Of a DNA stretch of 64,000 bases, positions 25,030 through 33,367 are shown piece by piece. Both the position numbers and the translations under genes were made by a program. The notes below the pieces were generated by a model that ran no database searches, had not been told where the DNA came from, and saw only the letters and a program-made list of their open reading frames with translations. Origin of the DNA: Peteryoungia aggregata LMG 23059. Lineage in GTDB: Bacteria > Pseudomonadota > Alphaproteobacteria > Rhizobiales > Rhizobiaceae. The stretch's first letter is position 1. Each line of letters begins with the position of its first letter. Location: contig NZ_JAUSUW010000012.1 in assembly GCF_030814435.1 (NCBI RefSeq), positions 61,517 through 125,516 on the forward strand. The letters are read 5' to 3'.

Positions 25030-27075
25030 TCAAAGGAGGCTGCAATACCTCAGGGCGTCATAGATCGCTGCGTGGATATTGCGGCTTTCGACGGCATCGC
25101 CGATGCGCAGGAGGTCGAAAGCTGCCGTCTCGTCCTTTACCGGCAGCGGATCGCGGCGGGCGATCAGGGCGGGATAATCGACTGCACCGCGATTGCGCGA
25201 GAGCGGCTTGAGCTCCAGGTAGAGATCGGCATTGGCCATGGTGCCATGCTCCACGACCACCTGTGCCACACGGCGCTCCACGCGGGTCTCGGCAAAGTCC
25301 GAGCCCAGGGTCGCGACCAGGCCGTTGCCCTCGCGGCGGACGGCAACCAGCCGCGTATTGATTGTCACCCGGACATTCTTTTCAGCAAACGTCTTCGCAT
25401 AGGGCACATGGTTCATTCCGCCCATTTCAGGCGCGAAGAAGCGTTCCGGCGAGACGACTTCCAGCTCGGCGCCGGCATGGGCGATCACTTCCGCAGCACT
25501 CATGCCGGGATGGCCGCCATTGTCGTCGAAGAGTAGGACTGGACCTTCCGGCTTCACGCTGCCGGCGAGGATGTCCCAGCTTGATGTGACGAGATCATCG
25601 CCCGTCTCCATTTCAGGAGACTGAGCAATGCCACCGGTGGCGATCACGACCAGATCAGGCTCGAAGGCAAGGACGTCGTCGACACCGGCATAGGTGTCGT
25701 AGTGGATTGCAACACCAAGCCGGTCGAGTTCGGCCAGACGCCAGTCGACGATGCCGACCATTTCCTTGCGGCGGGGATTGCGGGTGAGCAGGTTTACCTG
25801 GCCGCCGGCGCGGCTCGAGGCTTCCAGCACCTCGACCTGATGGCCGCGTTCGGCGAGCACGCGCGCGGCTTCGAGGCCTGCCGGCCCTGCCCCGACGACG
25901 ATGGCCTTGCGGGATTTCCCGGCCTTGGGCAGGTCATGCGGGATCAGGGCTTCCCGGCTTGTCGCGGCATTGTGGATGCAGAGTGCTTCGCCGCCTTCAT
26001 AGATGCGGTCGAGACAATAGGTGGCCCCGACGCAGGGGCGGATCTGGTGTTCACGGCCCTCGATGATCTTTTTGACGATATGCGGATCGGCGATATGGGC
26101 ACGCGTCATACCGACCATGTCGAGCTTGCCCTCGGCGATTGCATGGCGGGCGGTCGCGACATCGGCGATGCGGGCGGCGTGGAAGACCGGAAACTTGGTC
26201 GCCGCGCGTACTTCACCCGCGAAATCGAGGTGCGGCGAGGCCGCCATGCCCTGGATCGGGATGACGTTGTTGAGGGAGGCGTCGTGCTCGATATGGCCCC
26301 TGATAATGTTGAGGAAGTCGACCTTGCCGCCGCCGGCGAAACGCTTGGCGATCTCGACGCCCTCGTCGCGGCTCAAGCCCTTGTCCCAATCCTCTTCGGC
26401 GACCATGCGGATGCCGACGATGAAATCGGGGCCGACGGCCTTTCTGACGGCTGATATCACCAGGTTTGAAAAGCGCATGCGGTTGTCGAGCGAGCCGCCG
26501 AACTCATCCTCGCGCCTGTTGGTGGCGGGCGACCAGAAGCTGTCCATCAGGTGGCCGTAAGCCTCGAATTCGATTCCATCGAGGCCAGCTTCCTGCATGC
26601 GGGCGGCGGCTGTCGCATAGTCCTCGACGATGCGCTCGATGTCCCAGTCCTCGATCTCCTTTGGAAAATGGCGGTGGGCCGGTTCGCGGATCGGGGAAGG
26701 CGCCAACACCGGCAGCCAGTCCCCCTTGTTCCAATTGGTGCGTCGGCCGAGATGGGTGAGCTGGATCATCACGGCGCAGCCATGCTCGTGACAGTCGTCG
26801 GTCAGGCGCTTGAGATGCGGGACGATCTCGTCCTTCCAGGCCAAGAGGTTGCCAAAGGCTGGCGGGCTGTCGCGACTGACGCTCGCTGATCCCGCCGTCA
26901 TGGTGAGCGCGATGCCGCCCTTTGCCTTTTCGACGTGATAGAGCCGGTAGCGCTCGGTCGGCATGCCGGCTTCCGAATAGGCCGGCTCATGCGCCGTCGA
27001 CATAATGCGGTTCTTCAGCGTCAGGTGCTTCAGCTGGAACGGCTGAAGGAGTGGGTCCTTGGGGCGGTCAAGCAT
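25030..27075 (-). CDS. OYE/TMADH-type FMN-FAD oxidoreductase, DgcA/StcD-like
   Basis: 681 residues. The N-terminal FMN barrel (to about residue 350) is of the Old Yellow Enzyme/trimethylamine dehydrogenase kind; the C-terminal half is FAD/NAD-binding with AIVVGAGPAGLEAARVLAERG. Best family fit is demethylases of dimethylglycine or N-methylproline (DgcA, StcD). The iron-sulfur segment reads CVGATYC...C, so the second of the four Cys seen in trimethylamine dehydrogenase is Ala; this appears to be a family trait. Start ATG 27075; the upstream in-frame part is repeat DNA. Lies downstream of the MttB homologue, consistent with methylated-amine catabolism. Confidence 0.88.
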   Translation of the reverse strand: MLDRPKDPLLQPFQLKHLTLKNRIMSTAHEPAYSEAGMPTERYRLYHVEKAKGGIALTMTAGSASVSRDSPPAFGNLLAWKDEIVPHLKRLTDDCHEHGCAVMIQLTHLGRRTNWNKGDWLPVLAPSPIREPAHRHFPKEIEDWDIERIVEDYATAAARMQEAGLDGIEFEAYGHLMDSFWSPATNRREDEFGGSLDNRMRFSNLVISAVRKAVGPDFIVGIRMVAEEDWDKGLSRDEGVEIAKRFAGGGKVDFLNIIRGHIEHDASLNNVIPIQGMAASPHLDFAGEVRAATKFPVFHAARIADVATARHAIAEGKLDMVGMTRAHIADPHIVKKIIEGREHQIRPCVGATYCLDRIYEGGEALCIHNAATSREALIPHDLPKAGKSRKAIVVGAGPAGLEAARVLAERGHQVEVLEASSRAGGQVNLLTRNPRRKEMVGIVDWRLAELDRLGVAIHYDTYAGVDDVLAFEPDLVVIATGGIAQSPEMETGDDLVTSSWDILAGSVKPEGPVLLFDDNGGHPGMSAAEVIAHAGAELEVVSPERFFAPEMGGMNHVPYAKTFAEKNVRVTINTRLVAVRREGNGLVATLGSDFAETRVERRVAQVVVEHGTMANADLYLELKPLSRNRGAVDYPALIARRDPLPVKDETAAFDLLRIGDAVESRNIHAAIYDALRYCSLL

Positions 27076-27082
27076 GAACGTT

Positions 27083-27140
27083 ACCCCCCTCTGCACTGCC
27101 GGGCATCTCCCCCTCAAGGGCAGGGCCATCGCATAGGGGG
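27083..27140 (+). repeat. Rhizobial intergenic palindromic repeat, copy A
   Basis: Begins ACCCCCCTCTGC, continues with the CATCTCCCCCTC core and ends GGGCAGGGCCATCGCATA. Copy D near 63.9 kb has nearly the same tail (GGGCAGGGCTATCGCATA). It is of the RIME type known from rhizobia. Confidence 0.75.
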
Positions 27141-27142
27141 CA

Positions 27143-27190
27143 CACCCCCCTCTGGCCTGCCGGCCATCTCCCCCACACGGGGGGAGACTG
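27143..27190 (+). repeat. Rhizobial intergenic palindromic repeat, copy B
   Basis: Starts ACCCCCCTCTGGCCTGCC and holds an internal palindrome CTCCCCC-ACAC-GGGGGGAG. Directly adjacent to copy A in the same orientation. Confidence 0.75.
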
Positions 27191-27254
27191 GCTGAGCCGC
27201 CGGCCTACCGGACCCCGCTGGCGTTGGAAAGGGATCGGCAAACGCGGCGCTCCG

Positions 27255-27305
27255 CTCTCCCCCCTTGTGGGGGAGATGTCACGCAGTGACAGAGGGGGGT
27301 GTCCC
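27255..27305 (-). repeat. Rhizobial intergenic palindromic repeat, copy C (inverted)
   Basis: Reverse orientation relative to A and B: its complement reads ACCCCCCTCTGTCACTGCG then TGACATCTCCCCC. Contains palindromes CTCCCCC/GGGGGAG and GTCAC-GCA-GTGAC. The A-B and C pair could fold together in the RNA between the mttB-like gene and the oxidoreductase gene. Confidence 0.75.
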
Positions 27306-27321
27306 ATGGGCTTGTCGTCTC

Positions 27322-28863
27322 TCAATACCAGGCGTCCGGCTTGGCGCGTTTCGTTCTCTCGACATAATCCAGAAGTGCCTCGTCGATGGCGATGTCCAAA
27401 GGCGGCGCTTCGTATTCGGCGAGCGTCTTCTTCCAGCGGGCATTGGCGCGCGTCGCCATGTCGGTGGAGCCGGCTTCCGACCATTTCTCGAAGGGCTCGT
27501 TGTCTGAGAGGGAAGAGTCCCAGAAGGCGGTCTGGTAGTTGCGCATGGTGTGAGCGGAGCCGAGGAAGTGGTTGCCCGGACCGACCTCTTCGAAGGCATC
27601 CATGGCCAGCGTGTTGTCATCGACCACGACACCGGCCAGGTAGGAATGCAGAGCACCACAGAAGTCCGCGTCCATGACGAACTTCTCGTAGGACATGGCC
27701 AACAGTCCATCGACGAAGCCGGCCGAATGCAGGATGAAGTTCGCGCCGCAATGCACGGCCGACATCATCGACATGACACCTTCCTGCATGGCCTGGGCAT
27801 CGGGCAGTTTGGAATTCGAAAAATTGCCGGCACAGCGCAGCGGCAGTTTCAGCCGGCGGGCAAGCTGGCCGATGACCATGGAGCCGATCGCCGGCTCCGG
27901 CGTGCCGAAGGTCGGCGAACCGGAGCGCAGCGACATCGAGGAGAGAAAGTTGCCGAAGATGACGGGTGCGCCGCGGCGCTCCAGTTGGGTGAGCGCACAG
28001 CCGGCCATGGTTTCGGCCAGCGACTGGGCAATGGCGCCGGCATTGGTGACCGGGCCCATGGCACCGCCGAGGATGAAGGGCACGATGACGGCCGCCTGAT
28101 TGGCCCGCGCATAGGCGCGCAGGGCCTTTGTCATGGTGCCGTCCCAGACGAGCGGCGAGTTGACGTTGACATTGCCGAGGATGACGCAGTTCCGGTCAAC
28201 GAAATCAGTACCGAAGAGGATGCGCGCCATCTGTATCGATTCCTCGGCGCGCTCCTCTGCGGTCACCGAGCCCATGAAGGCGCGGTCGGAATATTTGATG
28301 TGGCTGTAGACCATGTCGAGGTGGCGCTTGTTGACGGGCACATCGACCGGTTCGCAGATCGTGCCGCCGGAATGGTGCAGCCAGGGCGATGACTGGGCAA
28401 GCTTGATCAGATTGCGGAAGTCATCGATCGTGCCGTAGCGGCGGCCCTTGTCGAGGTCCATGACGAAGGGCGAGCCATAGGCCGGCGAGAAGACGACCGC
28501 ATTGCCGCCGATCTCGACATTGTTTGCGGGATTGCGGGCATGCTGGGTGAAGGTTGCCGGGGCCGAGCTCAGGATTTCGCGCAGCATGCCCTTCGGGAAA
28601 CGCACGCGCAGACCCGCGATCTCGGCACCCGCCTTGCGCCAGAGTTCGAGGGCTGCCGGGTCGTCACGAAATTCGATGCCGATTTCGGCGAGGATGCGAT
28701 CCGCCACCGCCTCTATGCGCTCGAGGTTTTCTTCCGACAAAATGTCATAGGTCGGGATGTTGCGCCGGATGTAGGGCACGACAAGAGGCGAAACGATCGC
28801 TCCTCCCCTGCGGGCCGATCGCTGCCTGCGTGTGCCCGGGTTTTCCGCAAGTGCCTGGTCCAT
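27322..28863 (-). CDS. MttB-family trimethylamine methyltransferase homologue (no pyrrolysine)
   Basis: 513 residues, a full-length TIM-barrel MttB-superfamily protein (for example SPAYGSPFVMDLDKG, HHSGGTICEPVDVP and ANFILHSAGFVDGLLAMSYEKFVMDADF). There is no in-frame stop, so it is a non-pyrrolysine member; characterised relatives such as MtgB demethylate quaternary amines like glycine betaine onto a corrinoid protein. No corrinoid protein gene is visible nearby. It is transcribed with the downstream oxidoreductase and divergent from a LysR regulator, suggesting an inducible catabolic module. Confidence 0.9.
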   Translation of the reverse strand: MDQALAENPGTRRQRSARRGGAIVSPLVVPYIRRNIPTYDILSEENLERIEAVADRILAEIGIEFRDDPAALELWRKAGAEIAGLRVRFPKGMLREILSSAPATFTQHARNPANNVEIGGNAVVFSPAYGSPFVMDLDKGRRYGTIDDFRNLIKLAQSSPWLHHSGGTICEPVDVPVNKRHLDMVYSHIKYSDRAFMGSVTAEERAEESIQMARILFGTDFVDRNCVILGNVNVNSPLVWDGTMTKALRAYARANQAAVIVPFILGGAMGPVTNAGAIAQSLAETMAGCALTQLERRGAPVIFGNFLSSMSLRSGSPTFGTPEPAIGSMVIGQLARRLKLPLRCAGNFSNSKLPDAQAMQEGVMSMMSAVHCGANFILHSAGFVDGLLAMSYEKFVMDADFCGALHSYLAGVVVDDNTLAMDAFEEVGPGNHFLGSAHTMRNYQTAFWDSSLSDNEPFEKWSEAGSTDMATRANARWKKTLAEYEAPPLDIAIDEALLDYVERTKRAKPDAWY

Positions 28864-28951
28864 GACGCTTCCCCTCGTTCTGTCGCACGGTAGTTCAGGG
28901 CAAACCGGCTGTGATGCTGGAAAATTTCTGGAGATGCGATAAGCTCAACTT

Positions 28952-29854
28952 ATGACAACGTTTCGCAGCCTCATTCCCTCGGCCAATGCGCTGGTGATCT
29001 TCGAAGCGGCCGGGCGGCATGAGAACTTCACCCGGGCAGCGGAAGAACTCGGCATGTCGCAGGTGGCCGTCTCCTATGCCATTCGCGGGCTGGAACAGCA
29101 GCTCGGCACACAGCTCTTCGAGCGGCAGCATCGGGCGGCGCGGTTGACGGAGGTCGGCGAGCGTTTTCATGCCGATGTCTCGGCCGGGCTGTCGCGGATC
29201 GGCCGGGCGGCGGAGGAAATCCGGATGAAGGGCCGCGAAGTGAATGTGACCCTTGCGGCATCCACGGCCTTTGCCTCGATGTGGATGCTGCCGCGCCTTT
29301 CAGCACTCAGAGATGACCTGCCCGACATCGATCTCAGGATCCAGACCAGCGTGCGCGATCTCGATCTCGACGAGGAGGACATTCCGCTCGGGGTGCGCGG
29401 TGGCAACCCGCAGGACTGGCCGCATTACCATTCGGCGGAACTGGCGCCTGAGATCGTGACGGCAGTCGCGAGCCCCGCCTTTGTCGAGGCGAACGGATTG
29501 CCGGACAGTCCCGAGGCGATCGCGAAACACAGGTTGATCTGGCTGGAAGAGCCGGTGCGCCAGGCCTGCAGCTGGCCGGAATGGTTTGCCTCGGCTGGCA
29601 TCGACTATCGGCCAACCGGGCGGCGGCTGGCGATCAACGACTATGTACTCGTGATCCAGGCGGTGCTGGCTGGCCAGGGCATTTCGCTCGGCTGGCGGCA
29701 TCTCGTCGAGCGGCTGGTAGAACAGGGGCAGCTGGTGGAAGTGGGCGGACATGCGCTGCGCACCGGCCAGGCCTTTCATGTCGTCTGGCCGAGGTCGCGC
29801 GAGCTCAGCGCGGCGGCCACGCGGGTGCGCGACTGGCTGCTAAAGCAGACCTAA
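28952..29854 (+). CDS. LysR-family transcriptional regulator (GcvA type)
   Basis: 300 residues: N-terminal winged helix (ALVIFEAAGRHENFTRAAEELGMSQ, with the QVAVSYAIRGLEQQLG recognition part) and a C-terminal periplasmic-binding-like effector domain. The layout, divergent from the mttB-like gene with an 88-bp gap, is classic for a LysR activator of the neighbouring catabolic genes. It resembles the GcvA subgroup. The ligand is probably a substrate or intermediate of that pathway (inference). Confidence 0.93.
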   Translation: MTTFRSLIPSANALVIFEAAGRHENFTRAAEELGMSQVAVSYAIRGLEQQLGTQLFERQHRAARLTEVGERFHADVSAGLSRIGRAAEEIRMKGREVNVTLAASTAFASMWMLPRLSALRDDLPDIDLRIQTSVRDLDLDEEDIPLGVRGGNPQDWPHYHSAELAPEIVTAVASPAFVEANGLPDSPEAIAKHRLIWLEEPVRQACSWPEWFASAGIDYRPTGRRLAINDYVLVIQAVLAGQGISLGWRHLVERLVEQGQLVEVGGHALRTGQAFHVVWPRSRELSAAATRVRDWLLKQT

Positions 29855-29866
29855 GGAACAAGAGGA

Positions 29867-31228
29867 TCAGGCGGAGGCGCGGTCGACGAGCGCGAAATCG
29901 TGATGGTTTTCGGCGAGGTAGCGCAGGGTGGCGGCAGCATCGACCGGCTTGCCGAAGTGATAGCCCTGCCCCATGCCGCAACCGAGTTCGCGCAGCTTCT
30001 GGGCTTCGGCCTCCGTCTCGATGCCTTCGGCCACGACTTCAAGATCAAGGCCCTCGCACATGCTGACGATCGCCTTGATGATGTGCTCGGAGGTTCGATC
30101 CGTAGTGATCGCCGAGACGAAGGCGCGGTCGATCTTCACCTTGTCGAAGGTGAAATCGCGCAGGCGGCCGAGGCTCGACTGGCCGGTGCCGAAATCATCC
30201 AGTGAAATGCGGATGCCGGCGTCCTTCAGTTCCTTAATGATGCGGCGCGCCGTATCGGCCGAGGACATCACCGCCGTTTCGGTGATTTCCATCTCAAGGC
30301 GGCGCGGATCGAAGCCGACGCTGTTGAGGATCGAGAGCGTGTTGAACGACGTCCTGAGGTCCATCAGCTGGACCGAGGAGAGGTTGAAGGACAGGAAGAG
30401 GTCGCGCGGCCAGGCGAGCGTCGCTTCGGCAGCCTTGCGCAGCAGCGTTTCAGACAGCGTATCGATGAAGCCGCGCTCTTCGGCGAGCGGCACGAAGACC
30501 GCAGGCGAGACGAAACCCAGATCAGGATCGATCCAGCGAGCGAGCGCCTCGAAGCCGACGACGCGGTTGTCGCGCAGGCGCACGATTGGCTGGAAATGCA
30601 CATCGACGGTGTCGTTGATGATGGCATTGCGCAGCGCCTGTTCGAGCTGCGTTGCCTGCTTCATCTCCTGGGCGATTTCGCGGGAGTAGACGGTGATCTG
30701 GCCACGGCCGCGACGCTTGGAGCGGTAGAGCGCGGTTTCGGCGCTCTTCATCAGCTCCTCGAAATCTTCGCCTGCGAAGGGATAGACGGCAAAGCCGAGG
30801 GAGGCGGAGAGGCGCACATTGCGGTCGCCGAGATCGTAAGGGGCGGACAGCACGTCCTTGATCAGCTGACCGGCGCGCTCGGCGCCGATACGCTCGAAGA
30901 CCAACGGCAGGACGATGGCGAATTCGTCGCCGTCGTGGCGGGTGACGGTCGCACCGTCAGGAACGCAGGCCTTGAGACGATGGGCGACCTGGCAGAGGAT
31001 TTCGTCGCCGGCGGCCTGGCCGAACAGGTCGTTGATCGGCTTGAAGCCATCGAGATTGACGATGCCGACGGTGAAGGGAGCCGGATCGGAGGCACGATCG
31101 GCTGCAAGCTGGCGCACCTTATCGCCCAGGCGATGGCGGTTGCCGAGGCCGGTCAATCGGTCGGTATAGCCTGTCGTCTTCTGGTCGCTCTGGCCCATGG
31201 GGTCAGAGACGATTCCGGCGGCACCCAT
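29867..31228 (-). CDS. GGDEF-EAL protein, c-di-GMP metabolism
   Basis: 453 residues without obvious membrane segments or sensor. The GGDEF domain (about 20-185) has DGDEF at 99-103 instead of GGDEF, so cyclase activity is questionable. The EAL domain (about 200-440) keeps the EALARW motif, the ITETAV Glu, DDFGTG, the Lys of VKIDR and the Glu of AEGIET, so it should hydrolyse c-di-GMP. Start ATG 31228 with AGGAAG upstream. It follows a PAS-REC gene; the leader contains a large palindrome. Confidence 0.93.
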   Translation of the reverse strand: MGAAGIVSDPMGQSDQKTTGYTDRLTGLGNRHRLGDKVRQLAADRASDPAPFTVGIVNLDGFKPINDLFGQAAGDEILCQVAHRLKACVPDGATVTRHDGDEFAIVLPLVFERIGAERAGQLIKDVLSAPYDLGDRNVRLSASLGFAVYPFAGEDFEELMKSAETALYRSKRRGRGQITVYSREIAQEMKQATQLEQALRNAIINDTVDVHFQPIVRLRDNRVVGFEALARWIDPDLGFVSPAVFVPLAEERGFIDTLSETLLRKAAEATLAWPRDLFLSFNLSSVQLMDLRTSFNTLSILNSVGFDPRRLEMEITETAVMSSADTARRIIKELKDAGIRISLDDFGTGQSSLGRLRDFTFDKVKIDRAFVSAITTDRTSEHIIKAIVSMCEGLDLEVVAEGIETEAEAQKLRELGCGMGQGYHFGKPVDAAATLRYLAENHHDFALVDRASA

Positions 31229-31237
31229 TCACGCTTC

Positions 31238-31265
31238 CTGGTACGGTTCCTTGAACGCGTACCAG
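31238..31265 (-). promoter_or_regulatory. Large imperfect palindrome in the leader of the GGDEF-EAL gene
   Basis: CTGGTACGGTTC-CTT-GAAC-G-CGTACCAG: 12 paired positions with one bulged G. It overlaps the ribosome-site region of the gene starting at 31228, so it could be an operator or an RNA hairpin that masks translation start. Confidence 0.5.
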
Positions 31266-31342
31266 AATGGATCCAAAACATTAAAATTATCATATCGATA
31301 CAACAGGAACCGGCGCTGAAGCCTCCCCAGAAATCGGGTAGA

Positions 31343-33088
31343 TCAGCCCGTGGAAGCGAGGCTGGCGATGTCGGGGACAAGGCGCCGGATCGCCTGATCG
31401 AGCACATCAGGGCTTAGCGGCTTCAGGATCACGTCGTTCATCCCGGAGGCGAAACAGGCTTCGCGATCCCGGTCGAATGCCTGCGCGAGCACGCCGATGA
31501 TCGGCGTGGGTACGGGTCCCTCTTGCGCCATCTGGCGGATGCGCCGCGCCGCCTCGAAGCCGTTAATGCCAGGCAGCGTGACGTCCATCAGGATGATGGC
31601 GGGGCGTAATTCGGAATAGAGACGTAGCGCGGTCTCGCCATCGGCGCAAATTCGGTAGGCGTAGCCCAAGCCCTCCAGGATCTGGGAGAAGACGATCTTG
31701 TTGATCTCGTTGTCTTCTGCAACGAGGACAAGGGACGGTGTCGGCGGGGCCGCGACTGGTGCCGGCCCTTCGGCCCGCACATCCCGTGATCCGGCTTCCG
31801 CAATCGCTGCCGACGGCGCGAGGCTCTCCTCAGTGGTGATTTCCCAGTCATCCACAGGCAAGGGTGCGGGTTGCAGGGCGGTCATCCGGTCGAGCACGGT
31901 GAAGGCGAGATCGCTGGCGATGTCGCAGGATTGCAGCGTAACGTAGTCCACGTCGACCGCCTGGAGCAGCTCCAGGCAACGCATATCAAGGTCGACGTCG
32001 ACGATGGCCAGGTCGATTGTCACCCCGACCGACCGGGCCACGGCCAGGAAGGCGTCGAGCTCGTGGTCGTCACGGACGCAGCAGCTGTCGAGACCGAGCA
32101 GTTGGAGGATGTCGGTCGCGCAGGCCTCGAACTCGCGATCACCGGTGACGAGCAGTGCCTTGCGACCGGCGAGCCGACCATCGAGCCCAGCGTGCTCGGA
32201 GCCGCCTTCGCGTGAGAGCGGCGCCTGTTCATCAGGATGTGAGGACGCCTCGGAGGTCCCGCCGACCTCACCAAGGCTCGCGACCACCAGGTAGCGCCCG
32301 GGTTTGCCGACACGCTGGACATGGACGAGGATAGAACGCGGTGGATCGCCGTAGAGCCGCATGGGCAGAATGAGCGAGGAGGTAATGCCGGTTTCGAGAA
32401 CCTGACGCGAAACCGTTGCAAGTCGCCCTGCAATCTCTGGCTCGAAGACACTGTTGATCGTGCCACCCAGCGCATTGTCGGCGCCGACGGCAACCGCCGA
32501 ACAGAAGACCTTGTTGACCGCGACGAGCTGCAGGTTGCGGTCCTGGACGAAGACCGGATGGGCCAGATTGTCGAGGATTTCCTCGGTCAACTGCACACGC
32601 TCGATGTCAGCGCGCCATTGTTCCTCGCGGCGTTTCTGCTCGGTGATGTCACTCATCACGCAAAAGCCGAAGCCGGAGGACAGGCGACGTTTCGAGTAAC
32701 GGGTCCAGCGCTTGCCGTCGCAGGACTGGACCTCGTGACGCTCCTTCCAATGGGCGGCGATCTGGCGGGTCAGCCACTCTTCGCGGTTCAATGCGACCGG
32801 ATCCGACTGACCGCTTGCAGCTTGGCGCAGACCCGCATCATATGCCGCGCCGAGGACATCTCTCAAGCGCGTGCCCGGCTCGAAGCAACTGGCGGGCAAA
32901 GGCAGAAACTGGCGCACGCTGCGGCTGGCGAAAATCAGATGGTCGTTGCGGTCATAGACGATAAAGGCTGAGGAAAAGGCCTCAGATACGGCGTCCAGCA
33001 GGGCGGCGTCGAGAGAGGCTTCGGCCGACGGATTGTCGGACCCCTGCCATCTCCTGTCCTGGCCGGGGGCCTGTGGAAACTCGCTCAC
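31343..33088 (-). CDS. PAS-PAS-receiver protein lacking kinase domains
   Basis: About 581 residues: two PAS domains (first around DAVSEAFSSAFIVYDRND, second around ILDNLAHPVFVQDRN), a degenerate receiver-like segment (GRKALLVTGD...), a linker, and a complete C-terminal receiver (LVLVAEDNEINKIVF; phospho-acceptor Asp in ILMDVTLPGINGFEAARR; Lys in LKPLS). No HisKA or HATPase boxes occur, unlike ordinary hybrid kinases. Start taken at GTG 33088 with AGAGG upstream; ATG 33250 is the longer option. Its neighbour is a c-di-GMP enzyme, a possible output. Confidence 0.85.
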   Translation of the reverse strand: MSEFPQAPGQDRRWQGSDNPSAEASLDAALLDAVSEAFSSAFIVYDRNDHLIFASRSVRQFLPLPASCFEPGTRLRDVLGAAYDAGLRQAASGQSDPVALNREEWLTRQIAAHWKERHEVQSCDGKRWTRYSKRRLSSGFGFCVMSDITEQKRREEQWRADIERVQLTEEILDNLAHPVFVQDRNLQLVAVNKVFCSAVAVGADNALGGTINSVFEPEIAGRLATVSRQVLETGITSSLILPMRLYGDPPRSILVHVQRVGKPGRYLVVASLGEVGGTSEASSHPDEQAPLSREGGSEHAGLDGRLAGRKALLVTGDREFEACATDILQLLGLDSCCVRDDHELDAFLAVARSVGVTIDLAIVDVDLDMRCLELLQAVDVDYVTLQSCDIASDLAFTVLDRMTALQPAPLPVDDWEITTEESLAPSAAIAEAGSRDVRAEGPAPVAAPPTPSLVLVAEDNEINKIVFSQILEGLGYAYRICADGETALRLYSELRPAIILMDVTLPGINGFEAARRIRQMAQEGPVPTPIIGVLAQAFDRDREACFASGMNDVILKPLSPDVLDQAIRRLVPDIASLASTG

Positions 33089-33367
33089 ACTGCTGCCTCT
33101 AGGAACCTCGTCGCGGGGAGCAACGGGAATTGTATCGGGCTGATGCCTGGTCGTGACACATGCCGAACCGCGCGTCAGGCAGGGAGAAATACCGAAGACA
33201 CTCCGGCCCGTGTCCTCATTCCGCTGCCAGCAGACTTGCTCCAGAGACATTGCAAGTCATTGTTCAAACTAGAGACATTCCGTTAAGGCCGGCTTAATGA
33301 TGGGCATGAACGGCGCTGCGATACGATTTGCCTTTCGTCGGACGCCCGAATCCGCGAAAATGGGCAG

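Noticed and set aside
27083..27305. Clustered repeats as CRISPR or IS ends
   Set aside because: No regular spacing, no transposase and no cas genes; they match rhizobial intergenic repeats.
27322..28863. Pyrrolysine (amber codon) in the MttB homologue
   Set aside because: The frame is full length without an internal stop, so it is a non-pyrrolysine member.
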